Of a stretch of 64,000 bases of DNA, positions 23,201 through 28,694 are shown one piece after another. Source of the stretch: Heligmosomoides polygyrus polygyrus (lineage: Eukaryota; Nematoda; Chromadorea; Rhabditida; Heligmosomidae); assembly GCA_947396885.1 (NCBI GenBank), contig OX377202.1:31425407-31489406 (forward strand), given 5' to 3'. The notes beneath the pieces were generated by a model. That model saw only the letters and a program-made list of their open reading frames with translations. It ran no database searches and had not been told where the DNA came from. The translations under genes and the position numbers were made by a program. Position 1 is the stretch's first letter; every line of letters begins with the position of its first letter.

Positions 23201-23332
23201 CGCTAGATTGCAGTATAGACTGCAGCTTTTCCCTTCAACCTTCGAAGCAGTGGGTACAATGTGGAATACATATTCAGTTAAGTGTGCGCAATTACCTGTC
23301 ACAATCGCAACTTTGTTAGCGAAACGAGACAT
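2083..23332 (-). CDS. Short-chain dehydrogenase/reductase (classical SDR), 8 exons
   Basis: Spliced gene of about 275 aa. Exons on the minus strand: 23332-23296, 20974-20880, 16763-16626, 16530-16430, 13059-12966, 12908-12802, 11793-11730, 2274-2083; all phases agree. It encodes a Rossmann-fold NAD(P)-dependent oxidoreductase: MSRFANKVAIVTG then SSNGIGRATAILFASEG (TGxxxGIG cofactor site), VNNAGG (NNAG), VMVSS (catalytic Ser), PYYSMSKAAL (YxxxK) and a C-terminal VGHTLVVDGGT. Length matches the classical SDR family. The resemblance is to the expanded nematode 'dhs'-type SDRs; the substrate cannot be read from sequence. Introns are greatly enlarged by mobile DNA: a mariner, a GC-rich satellite and an RTE LINE. 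The start is the ATG at 23332-23330, preceded by CTCAAAG; a trans-splice site there is possible but not canonical. No frame break was found, so the gene may be functional. Confidence 0.92.
2395..2485. repeat. Degenerate ~21-bp periodic AT-rich repeat
   Basis: GCGGAACACATTTCATTTTA, AACAGAACACGTTTAGATCC and following text show loose periodic similarity; related to 21630-21765. Confidence 0.35.
3304..4563 (+). mobile_element. Mariner (Tc1/mariner) element, full length, inactive
   Basis: 1260 bp bounded by inverted termini TTAGGTTGGAAAAAAGTCT (3304-3322) and its near-exact complement ending CCAACCTAA at 4563. Both ends are flanked by the TA target duplication (3302-3303 and 4564-4565). It contains a broken mariner transposase on the plus strand. 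It is inserted in the last intron of the dehydrogenase gene, in opposite orientation. Confidence 0.93.
3482..4425 (+). pseudogene. Mariner transposase, frameshifted
   Basis: Translation from about 3482 gives the mariner N-terminal DNA-binding region (residue run STTHRACYEWF, then GRPTGLDDSELHHLLRTD). The catalytic domain follows with VTGEESWV where the family has TGDE(K)W, so the first catalytic Asp appears changed to Glu. The third-Asp block PPYSPDLAPTDYHLF is intact (D34D type). Several frame changes and an early stop break the gene. In the family this enzyme cuts and pastes the element at TA sites. Confidence 0.88.
4566..5052 (+). other. Intron sequence between mariner and satellite, no gene identified
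   Basis: AT-rich. One frame is open at 4529-4789 and is rich in Lys/Asn, but it has no recognisable domain and begins inside the mariner terminus. I see no supported feature. Confidence 0.5.
5053..5217. mobile_element. Foldback (MITE-like) unit at left edge of the satellite
   Basis: About 165 bp whose ends are inverted: TGTTATACCTCGGCG near 5058-5072 and CGTCGAGGTATAACA near 5202-5216 (14 of 15 pairs match). Inner CGGCGAC motifs are also mirrored. No coding capacity. It abuts the first satellite unit directly. Confidence 0.6.
5217..8808. repeat. GC-rich satellite array, 137-bp units with extra 55-bp subunits
   Basis: Twenty-three copies of a 137-bp unit begin at 5217, 5519, 5711, 5848, 5985, 6177, 6314, 6451, 6588, 6780, 6917, 7054, 7191, 7328, 7465, 7602, 7739, 7876, 8068, 8205, 8342, 8479 and 8671. 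Spacing is 137 bp except where one (192) or three (302) additional 55-bp copies of the unit's last part are inserted; 23x137 + 8x55 accounts exactly for the length. Copies are nearly identical. Each contains imperfect hairpins (GCCGGCTTCGCCGGC and the flanking CCAGCG...CGCTGG). Long open frames through the array arise from the GC-rich repeat and are not genes. Confidence 0.97.
8786..8857. repeat. Terminal hairpin at right edge of satellite
   Basis: The last partial unit (AGGGGATGCTTCCTCAGCCAGCG, 8791-8813) is followed after a short spacer by its inverted, diverged copy (CGCTGGGTAAGGAAGCATCCCT, 8832-8853). This gives a foldback end to the array. Confidence 0.75.
8858..9702. other. Intron DNA without identified gene
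   Basis: Contains two short direct repeats of the motif AATATCGGTYGATATTGATT (near 9381 and 9519). A minus-strand open frame of 115 codons (9688-9341) continues in another frame to about 9181, but no domain is recognised. Confidence 0.4.
9703..10180. repeat. Tandem repeat, 167-193-bp period, about 2.5 copies
   Basis: The landmark AAACACNNTAGATG occurs at 9709, 9876 and 10069. The last two units (193 bp apart) share GATGATAATGATGACTCCG, GCCGATCAACGTCTCCCGTC and a GC-rich GACAGCGCGGCG stretch almost exactly; the first unit is more diverged. Part of each unit is a simple (GATAAT)n tract. Confidence 0.85.
10181..11729. other. Intron DNA, no gene identified
   Basis: A 71-codon plus-strand frame at 10407-10622 begins with a signal-peptide-like MKLSLAKFALLCLCG but has no support (no splice pattern, no family). 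The stretch 11100-11520 is AT-rich. I see nothing further that can be supported. Confidence 0.4.
11560..11645. repeat. Degenerate ~21-bp periodic AT-rich repeat
   Basis: GTGTCAAGTTTAAATGGGAA, AATGTTACGTTCAAAATGAA and AACGTTGTACA; same loose family. Confidence 0.35.
11730..11793 (-). CDS. SDR gene exon 7 (NPG substrate-loop segment)
   Basis: 64 nt after a TTCTTCTAG acceptor, ending at GTAAGC. It completes NPGLITTTFMQKQG, the conserved N/S-PG motif and start of the substrate-binding loop, to QQQLE. Confidence 0.9.
12240..12566 (-). CDS. Hypothetical single-exon ORF nested in an SDR intron
   Basis: An unrecognised 108-codon frame starting METEAGEWDPRFGSLFYSD, with a basic C-terminal half (KLERRRLRQ). 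It lies in the intron between SDR exons 6 and 7, on the same strand. A TATA-like TTATATAAG sits 36 bp upstream of the ATG, and the stop codon overlaps an AATAAATAAA stretch that could act as a poly(A) signal. These features would fit a compact gene, but no homologue is recognised and the frame may be fortuitous. Amino-acid composition (many Arg/Ser) does not suggest a domain or membrane segment. Confidence 0.3.
   Translation of the reverse strand: METEAGEWDPRFGSLFYSDPLVGAHWGQAHGTPAYSRPFILSIDFGILNAVHSASRVLRFAKATSRARIASTTPTSAPLLLKLKVILGRVISPTSRVVSKLERRRLRQ
12597..12607 (-). promoter_or_regulatory. TATA-like element upstream of hypothetical ORF
   Basis: TTATATAAGG lies 30-40 bp before the ATG at 12566. 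It is only suggestive: TATA-like strings are common in AT-rich DNA. Confidence 0.25.
12802..12908 (-). CDS. SDR gene exon 6 (YxxxK)
   Basis: 107 nt encoding CPALPYYSMSKAALDQ and RKGVRVNSV, with catalytic Tyr and Lys. It ends at GTGAGT in phase 2. The preceding intron (12909-12965) is only 57 bp with an unusual TTTGTAAG acceptor. Because 57 is a multiple of 3 and has no stop, unspliced RNA would stay in frame with 19 extra residues. Confidence 0.85.
12966..13059 (-). CDS. SDR gene exon 5 (catalytic Ser)
   Basis: 94 nt after a TTTTGCAG acceptor. It encodes ILVLCRLALPHLIERKGE and then VMVSSICGLNQG, carrying the catalytic serine. It is followed by GTGAGT. A nearer in-phase alternative acceptor (CTGTGTAG, 13042-13049 region) would delete six residues and fits the family less well. 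Confidence 0.85.
13060..14479. other. Intron DNA between SDR exons 4 and 5, no gene identified
   Basis: AT-rich, with short unrecognised frames at 13704-13916 and 14024-14221 (plus). No splice-supported exon or family match. Confidence 0.4.
14480..14795 (+). pseudogene. RTE LINE ORF2 C-terminal fragment
   Basis: Degenerate copy of the C-terminus that is well preserved at 19600-19934. The order RKCAKLVCDGTATSF (from the REARLRWYGHVLR block), VRKIGLSFEMSGKRQRGR, KQRWRDTLHQNLK and LHPDHAFSREK matches segment by segment. It ends in a GAGGAAGAAGAAGA tail like the other copy. 5'-truncated, as is usual for LINEs. Confidence 0.8.
14940..15800 (+). pseudogene. Second mariner transposase relic
   Basis: Fragments in mariner order: RRRSGMPVAVDAERLSELV with CELAES (helix-turn-helix linker), VAGDEKWVVYVNHT (first catalytic Asp block, intact), stop codon, KRQWLSRGQ, then FGWHVLAHAPYSANGAN where the family has PPYSPDLAPTD (third-Asp block lost). 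It ends DFFIKSWEFYSSGTHKLP. No clear inverted termini were found. Clearly distinct from the element at 3304-4563. Confidence 0.75.
15801..16429. other. Intron DNA, no gene identified
   Basis: AT-rich. Apart from the 3' tail of the mariner relic at its left end, I see no supported feature. Confidence 0.4.
16430..16530 (-). CDS. SDR gene exon 4 (NNAG motif)
   Basis: 101 nt after a TTTTAG acceptor, ending at a GTATGT donor in phase 2. It begins VNNAGG, the structural NNAG motif of classical SDRs, and ends in the DLNTR helix (LN of family consensus). Confidence 0.92.
16626..16763 (-). CDS. SDR gene exon 3
   Basis: 138 nt (46 codons, phase 0) between a CTTTCAG acceptor and a GTAAGT donor. It encodes the segment from ETKNLMLKSGAKEGD to the FGGIDIL strand that precedes NNAG. 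The LGDL stretch corresponds to the adenine-ring-binding Asp region of SDRs. Confidence 0.92.
17028..17043. repeat. Left target-site duplication of RTE LINE
   Basis: AATGTCCGGAAGGTCT matches AATGTCTGGTAGGTCT at 19970-19985 with 2 mismatches. The position immediately outside the LINE fits a target-site duplication. Confidence 0.6.
17345..18327 (+). pseudogene. RTE ORF2 N-terminal part: APE endonuclease
   Basis: Starts VATLNVGTLTGRSCEMVEAL and continues AVQETRWS, then VIVAGDLNGHVGA (catalytic DLN) and RDSHLISFYSG. A frameshift at about 17940 interrupts before the expected QIDFVLVKDR (seen in the alternate frame). The final endonuclease block is VAPQHRPLICTLK, where RTE enzymes have a (S/Q)-D/Q-H-RPL motif. 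It ends at a TGA at 18326-18328. In the family it makes the first-strand nick for target-primed reverse transcription. Confidence 0.9.
18328..19934 (+). pseudogene. RTE ORF2 reverse transcriptase and C-terminal domain, YxDD core deleted
   Basis: The palm/finger blocks are well kept: GPDDVPADLWKS, VWKKKGSPADCSNYRPI, NQCGFVAGCGTIDAIHAARLL, and AFLDLEKAFDRVPREVIW (catalytic LEKAFD). After VPEELIEASLV the sequence jumps to CDRLECFGLRLNVKKTEYL in another frame. The intervening block (roughly 90-110 residues including the YADD active site) is absent. The C-terminal domain is present (SAAWSKWRSLTG, LRWTAGVTRMDRIRND, REARLRWYGHVLR) to about 19934. It cannot be an active polymerase. Confidence 0.92.
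19986..20879. other. Intron DNA, no gene identified
   Basis: AT-rich, with no open frame of interest and no repeat recognised. Confidence 0.45.
20880..20974 (-). CDS. SDR gene exon 2 (cofactor-binding GxxxGIG)
   Basis: 95 nt after a TTCCAG acceptor, ending at a GTCAGT donor. It encodes SSNGIGRATAILFASEGAK and continues to TGRNEDDLQ. It completes the glycine-rich dinucleotide motif begun in exon 1 (phase 1 junction). Confidence 0.93.
20975..23295 (-). other. Intron 1 of the SDR gene
   Basis: 2.3-kb intron bounded by the GTAATT donor and TTCCAG acceptor. It holds a C-run near 21514-21529 and a region of about 21-bp period (21630-21760), otherwise AT-rich unique DNA. The open frame at 20917-21333 on the plus strand is the antisense of exon 2 and its flank. 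Confidence 0.8.
21630..21765. repeat. Degenerate ~21-bp tandem repeat
   Basis: Successive units CACTTTTCAAGTCAGATTGG, CTTTTCAAATCAACTTGGAT and CTCTTCAAAGCTAG are spaced about 21 bp. Similar loosely periodic sequence is seen at 2395-2480, 11560-11640 and 54270-54390. Confidence 0.55.
23296..23332 (-). CDS. SDR gene exon 1
   Basis: 37 nt encoding MSRFANKVAIVT plus the first base of Gly. It ends at a GTAATT donor. This is beta-strand 1 of the Rossmann fold; the TG dipeptide is split by the intron. Confidence 0.9.
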
Positions 23333-23884
23333 CTTTGAGCAGAATGTTCAGCAGTAGGAGCGTCCTGAAGCAAGAAGTGTTCATAAGGAAATAGTTAACA
23401 GGTCACATAACTTTTTCGTTACATCGTCGAAGGAAAGAAAGTCGTCTTCGAGGTGAAAGAGGACAATATGGGCTCTGATGCAGATCCTCGTCCCAGTTCA
23501 TCTGCTATGTGAAAACAGACACTTCGGAGAGCCTCATTTGTGACTTGACCAGACTCTAGCCACAAACGCTCTACTGGCTAGAGTATAGCTGCCACATAAC
23601 GATAAAGGAACAGCGAACATCAATTTGATGACATTGGAAGCAGCTGAAATGGAAGCAAAGTACACGACCTTCGATGAGGAAAGGTGGACGAAGGCAGCTC
23701 TGAGAAAGAAGGTTTCTAAGGCGTTTACAGCGTCAGCGCTCATTCCACAACAGCGATGTGCTGTCGAACGGTAACGTTGTTGTAATGCTAATGGGCGGCG
23801 AATATCTCCGACCGATAAAAAACTGGATATCACGCTGCTGTGATCTATGTACCACGCAAATATTCACTCCCAAGCGTATGAGAA
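23333..23884. other. Upstream region of SDR gene
   Basis: 550 bp between SDR exon 1 and the Penelope-like relic. A 99-codon minus-strand frame (23833-23534) has no recognised domain. No convincing core promoter was seen, which is normal for trans-spliced nematode genes. Confidence 0.4.
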
Positions 23885-23885
23885 A

Positions 23886-24243
23886 GAATCAGATCTCACA
23901 TTTGCGGTAGCGGACGTGCTTCAGTGTGAGGTGTTTTGAGAACATGGTGTCTGGGTAGCTTTGAGGGTTATGCGGAACTCTCAGATCTTGCTTAGTTCTC
24001 TTTCCAAATAGTTTTAATGTTTCACCATTGCAGAGTTCTTCGCAGGATGCACAGATCACCTTGTCAACCGTGCCCTTCATTCTGCACATTTCGTTATCCC
24101 CATCACAGATCAAACAATCTTTGCTTTCACACTGATCCTCATAGGGACGCAGTGCTGTAACCAGGCGTCGTAAACATGGAGAAGTGAGGCTTATAAGGAG
24201 CCCGATCCTTTTACGACGATATTTACGCCCAAAGTGATGGAAT
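23886..24243 (-). pseudogene. Penelope-like element fragment: Cys-rich linker and GIY-YIG-type region
   Basis: The minus-strand frame runs LRRLVTALRPYEDQCESKDC, then LICDGDNEMCRMKGTVDKVI, CASCEELCNGETLKLFGKRT and SYPDTMFSKHLTLKHV before a stop. The CxxC/CxxxxC spacing followed by a GET-R block and a KHxxLKH ending matches the C-terminal Cys linker plus GIY-YIG nuclease region of Penelope-like retroelements. The usual YxGET is CNGET here. The 5' reverse transcriptase is absent. It lies just upstream of the SDR start and is read in the same direction. Confidence 0.6.
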
Positions 24244-24454
24244 CCGTGATGAAAATTATGATCCTAGTAGAACCTCTAGATAATCGCTATGTTTACCAGA
24301 ACGACAACAACGACGTTCCTTCAAGCCATATCGGTTTTGCCCAAGATTTTTTCTCCTTTCAGCTTCTCTAGAGTTCAACGAATAAATCTGGCTCTCACCT
24401 GAGATCTAGTAGCTATTGTATGAAGAGCAATATTCTGCTTCATAAGCGCAGGAT

Positions 24455-24745
24455 GGCGCGTATTAGCGCTGGAGAGCCGGCAATTGCGTGTACTCGATTA
24501 CAGGATGTTGATTCGGGTTTTCCCTCCGGTCACCTATGCCTTGCATCCCTCGGGCCGCTGTATTGGTGACAGACTATGTCTGGGAAGGGTAAAACCTCTG
24601 TCCTGTTCATCGACAGGCCATTACAAGCCACTGCATATGCCGAATACACATTCAAACAGGCTCCGCGACATCCTGAAAAGATAGAATGCGTGGCGCATCC
24701 CAAAAGAGATTGACTAACGCCTCCCTACGTCCTTTATCCCTTAAT
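24455..24745 (+). repeat. Dispersed ~300-bp repeat, copy A
   Basis: Diverged member of a family also present at 26815-26885, 33196-33495 (minus), 44976-45292 and 61771-62062. Shared landmarks are ACTTGTCTGGGAAGG, a TCATCGRCWGGCCA-like stretch, GAATGCGTGGCGCATCCC and a 3' end CCTTTATCC. No coding capacity; SINE-like. Confidence 0.75.
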
Positions 24746-25382
24746 CGCATACGTCGAAGAAAAACTGGTTTCATACACAAGAATGTTATGAGGATAGAAA
24801 CTTCTTGCATACACAAGACTGTTATGAGATGACGGTACATACTTTCACCTTCTTGACCTCTAATATTGTTACTTTTCTATTCAAAAATGAGAAACATATC
24901 AGCATCCATCAGAAATTTCTGACGTTAGCATGATCGTGGGAATGCTGAATTCAGGCATCCAAGGTTTGTCGTAGAGTTATTGATGGTTTTTGTTCAACGC
25001 TAAGGTCATCGATACCGCACCGAAGTATAACACGCTCAAAGACAAGGCCGGTCGCTCAAGGCCATAGGCACGATCGCGAGCAGTTGTGCCATCCTGCCCC
25101 ATTGCAAGACCGATCCATAGAACACATTTCGGAAGCGAAATGTGTGCACTTCGAGCCCGTGTGTCCTTCTCTGCTTAACCCGAAGAGCTGAAGTTTTTGG
25201 TGATGGCGTGAAGGCTTCAAGCAAGCGCCAACGGCTCTTCAGGTACCAACGACCGTCTATGGTGCAATCACATCGAGGCGCTGGTGATCCAGTCGTTATC
25301 TTCACCTATGTTGCACTGTTTCAGTTGTTCGAGAAATTGCTGCAAATGTCGTAGGTGCACGAGAGCAATGACAACAACGACT
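24746..25382. other. Intergenic, no gene identified
   Basis: A GC-richer block at 25010-25300 has an 89-codon minus-strand frame (MKITTGSPAPRCDC) that could belong to an unrecognised repeat. No domain seen. Confidence 0.4.
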
Positions 25383-25562
25383 GTTGCAGCAACCATCTAA
25401 TTCGGCCACTTAGTTCACCACAGGATAACACAATGGGCCTTGTTTTGATAATAGCGCTTTCAAACAATTGTGTTAACAAATTTTGGTAAGGTGTTATCAA
25501 AACAAGGCCCATTGTGTCACCCTGTGGTAAACCAACTGATCGAATTAGCTGATTCCTGCAAC
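25383..25562. mobile_element. Foldback MITE, ~180 bp
   Basis: Two inverted arms of 68 bp (25383-25450 and 25495-25562) around a 44-bp centre. The core CACAATGGGCCTTGTTTTGAT is exactly mirrored and outer parts such as GTTGCAG/CTGCAAC also pair. Non-coding. Confidence 0.85.
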
Positions 25563-25992
25563 ATCGTGGTTACGCTCGTGCGCCCACAAAATTTGCAACA
25601 ATTCATCTAACAACGGAGACAGTGTAGCTTTAGTGAAGAACAATGACTGGATTACCAGAGCTTTTATATGATCGCACTGCACACATTCGATTATGCCCGA
25701 AGAGCTATTGGGGCATCCTTGGAGCTTCTACGTCTGGACCACCAAAGTCTCGGTTAAGGCGTGAACAATGACAATGAAGATAGAGATATGTGAGAGCGGT
25801 AAGTACCCACTAGGCTCTTCATTTCACGCCAAACGCGTCGCTGAACTTCTACGCCCCCCCCCCCCCACTCCTTCCCTTTGAATCTCGGGTCTGTCTGTAA
25901 AGTGTTCACACTGTATATGTGAATTGTTCGCGTTAAAGATGAGCAATATAGCTCTTTTAAGCCTTGAAATAGGCTTAAAGCCAGAAACTTCA
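25563..25992. other. Intergenic or upstream Ty3 integrase DNA
   Basis: Includes a C-run near 25855-25866. No supported gene; some of it may be eroded retrotransposon sequence preceding the integrase tail. Confidence 0.35.
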
Positions 25993-26466
25993 ATGATGAA
26001 TCAGTTTAATCATCACCATGGAGCCAAACCGCGGGCATTCAAGCCAGGTCAACTTGTGTACGCACGCCGTTACCAAGGGAAGGAAAGCTAGACCGAAGGA
26101 CTCGTTGTCAAGCGCATTTGACGAGTACTCTACAAAATCAAAGTTGAAGACAAGTTATGGACGCGCCATGCCAACCAGCTCAGAATGCGCCTATACGATT
26201 CCGACAACCACAGAACAAAGGTCATGGACACGCTCTTCGAGACGTTCGGTTTGGAACGTCCCCACTCACTAAGTCGACCCGCCAATATCCAGAACTCTAC
26301 CGCACCAGCACTTCCTGAAGTTCATCCAGCTCTCGAAGACCAAAACTCCGTTACACCACCGTCTTTTCCAGTGCCGGAAGCTGAACAACCACGACGATCG
26401 GGCCGAACACGCAGACCAACGAGACGTTTCGACATGGATCCAAGCCAGAGAAGCTACAGCACTTGA
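25993..26466 (+). pseudogene. Ty3/gypsy-type integrase C-terminus
   Basis: One frame reads HHHGAKPRAFKPGQLVYARR, then KVEDKLWTRHANQLRMRLYD and a Pro-rich tail ending PRRSGRTRRPTRRFDMDPSQ. This is the chromodomain-free GPY/F-like tail of a Ty3/gypsy integrase followed by the usual terminal linker. Two in-frame stops (TAG and TGA) interrupt it. It ends at TGA 26464-26466, 20 bp before the polypurine tract and LTR, which fixes its orientation and position at the 3' end of pol. Confidence 0.8.
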
Positions 26467-26485
26467 GGATCTTCCTTGTGATCTT

Positions 26486-26496
26486 AAAAGGGGAGG
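26486..26496 (+). other. Polypurine tract of Ty3/gypsy element
   Basis: AAAAGGGGAGG immediately precedes the LTR start TGTTATGTAT. This is the plus-strand primer site expected in this position. Confidence 0.75.
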
Positions 26497-26655
26497 TGTT
26501 ATGTATAGAATGGAAATATCTCTGGTCTATCATTATCTTTGATCTATGGTCCGTGTATAAGCGGCCAGTTCGTTCGGCATTTTTTCTCGTTTGTGTTCCA
26601 GTATTCCTAATAAACTACTGGATCTCGTCGTCTACCACCGTCCAAGGACACAACA
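26497..26655 (+). repeat. 3' LTR of the Ty3/gypsy remnant
   Basis: 159 bp from TGTTATGTAT to ACACAACA (TG...CA ends) with a TAATAAA poly(A) signal near 26609. No matching 5' LTR was found in the window, so only the 3' end of the element remains here. Confidence 0.65.
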
Positions 26656-26814
26656 GATTGACCAAGTCTGGATTCGTTATTGCAAAATCGAGGTCATAGC
26701 CAAGGAGCTCAAGGAACCAACAATTATAAGAAACTGATTTCATCACCGGCAGACCACTGCAAATAGTTGTGTTGGAAGAATGAAAAAATGCACTCAAGTT
26801 GCCTCTACAATACC

Positions 26815-26885
26815 CCAAGAAGTGAAGAGCGTGGTGCATCCCGCAAAGGTGTTGGCAGACGCCAACCTTTATCCTTCTATCTTCT
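26815..26885 (+). repeat. Dispersed ~300-bp repeat, copy B (3' end only)
   Basis: GCGTGGTGCATCCCGCAAAGG and CCAACCTTTATCCTTC match the 3' landmarks of the family; the 5' two thirds are missing. Confidence 0.65.
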
Positions 26886-28646
26886 TATTAGCCGAATATT
26901 TGCTAAAATGGCAAAAATAAGCATTACTGCATAATGGTAATGTGTGAGTAATCTACGAGTTCATCGAGTTGCCCGTTTCTTTCCCTCAGTTATTTGCATT
27001 CTCGCTTGAAGCATAGGTGCTGCTCAATTTGTAAGCTGATCGCTCTTCCTTTCAACTTCAAGGAGTTCCTAGCTGAGACGTCGCTGATAACGGAACCAGT
27101 CGAACACTGCATACCCTAAAAAAAGCGCACTGTTCTCCTAATAATGTGCTCGTTTGACAGCTACTTTTAGCAACTACTAATTTCTATTAGTAGTTGCTTC
27201 TTACAGAAGGGGCGAAGAGCCGTGTTCGGATCTGGATGCTTGGATCATATTGTCAAAATCTTTTTATTTGATGGAATACTGCTTTATTTGTCTCTATAGC
27301 CTATTTTTTGTCTACAGTCTATTGTCCAGGGTCTATTGTCTGCTTTTCTTTTGTATATAATACAAGAGAAAATATAAGAGCATATAAGAGTTGATTGCGC
27401 GAATCATGTGTTTCAGACCAAGCTTTTCGTTCATTATTCCATTTGCAGCGAACAAGCGTCATGTTCAAACCGCCTATTTCTGCTTCTTTGTGCTTCCTTA
27501 TCGTTAGAGTTTAGAGCAAGTGGCGCACTGAATTGATTTGTTTGCCGTCATCCTACCATATATAATATCTACCAGAATATGAGCAGATCAGTTTATCCTG
27601 CTGCGAGTACGAAGATAGCATACCTGGCAGCTCGGCTATGTTGATTATCGTGCCCTTTTTAGTTCGGTTGTGTCACTATTTTAAAAGGACACAAAAACTG
27701 AAATCAAAATATATTTAAGAGCCGACAACGAAGCATGAACAAACCTCCCATAGTGAATAGTCTAAAGTCCTAGTGCATTCTAGTCGGCACATTCAAAGTC
27801 AAAATGTTTGCGGAGATTACTGCTCATAAAATTTTTATTTCGTTGTAATAATTTTCTGACGAGACGTTTAACGTTTTCGAACGCAAACAGTCCTCATAAC
27901 TCTGCACCTCTGCCAATCGTCCACAACATATTTCACTTCCTCCCTTCTCTAGTTGTCAGAACCTTCTCCAGAAAGATTCTCACCGACACCTTGTGGCCGA
28001 TCTCTCGGCCAAGCGCATCGGCACGAGCGGCAGCTGCCATCTGGCCGGTCATCCACGTCTGCCTCCTCTAACTCCATGACTCGCATTTTCGCGCGAAAAC
28101 TTTGATCCTTTCTGTTGCCAGATATCTTATATGTAGAAGCATGACACTGTATGGAGTTAGATTTGTAATTGAAACCGCTCGCTTCCAAATTCAGGTTCTC
28201 GAGTTGACATCTGGACTTTATTTTGATACCCTCATGGTGGTCCACAATTACAGCAAAGTGTTGAGATGCATCAAGCTGTCTTGACTTTAAACCTGTAAAA
28301 TATAAAAAACTGACCATTTAGAAAAACTATCGTGTAGCGAATTTTTAGTGCTATGCTCATTTCAGTGGTCGCGCATTTAGCTCCTTCTGTTAAAGTGTTG
28401 TGTTATTCAAAACGAACAACATTCTTCTTTTTCTGATCCTCGTAGGATCTCATCCATTCCAAAGTGGGCAAATTTCAGAAGAGTGACTGCATAATATCCC
28501 TTATCGTGTTACTGTGAAATACTCGCCAAAGCTTTCGTTATCTGAGCAACATAAGGCCTACAATGATAAGTTGTGCACAGTATATAATTGTCTCGACGAT
28601 TTTTTGAACAAACTTCTCTCCTCCGCTTCACACAGACACAAGGACA
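26886..28646. other. Intergenic, no gene identified
   Basis: AT-rich. It contains a perfect 13-bp stem hairpin (AGCAACTACTAAT 27169-27181, complement 27186-27198). On the minus strand around 28060-27970 a short frame (WMTGQMAAAARADALGREIG) is followed by a GTGAGA donor and could be an isolated exon, but no partner exon or family was found. Confidence 0.4.
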
Positions 28647-28694
28647 CAGCATGCGACGGTTTGCGACGGAAAAATCCGTCGCAAACCGTCGCAT
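28647..28694. repeat. Perfect 22-bp palindrome with 4-nt loop
   Basis: GCATGCGACGGTTTGCGACG(GA) AAAA and its exact complement. A related palindrome is at 48572-48607, in both cases at the edge of the same repeat family. Confidence 0.9.
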
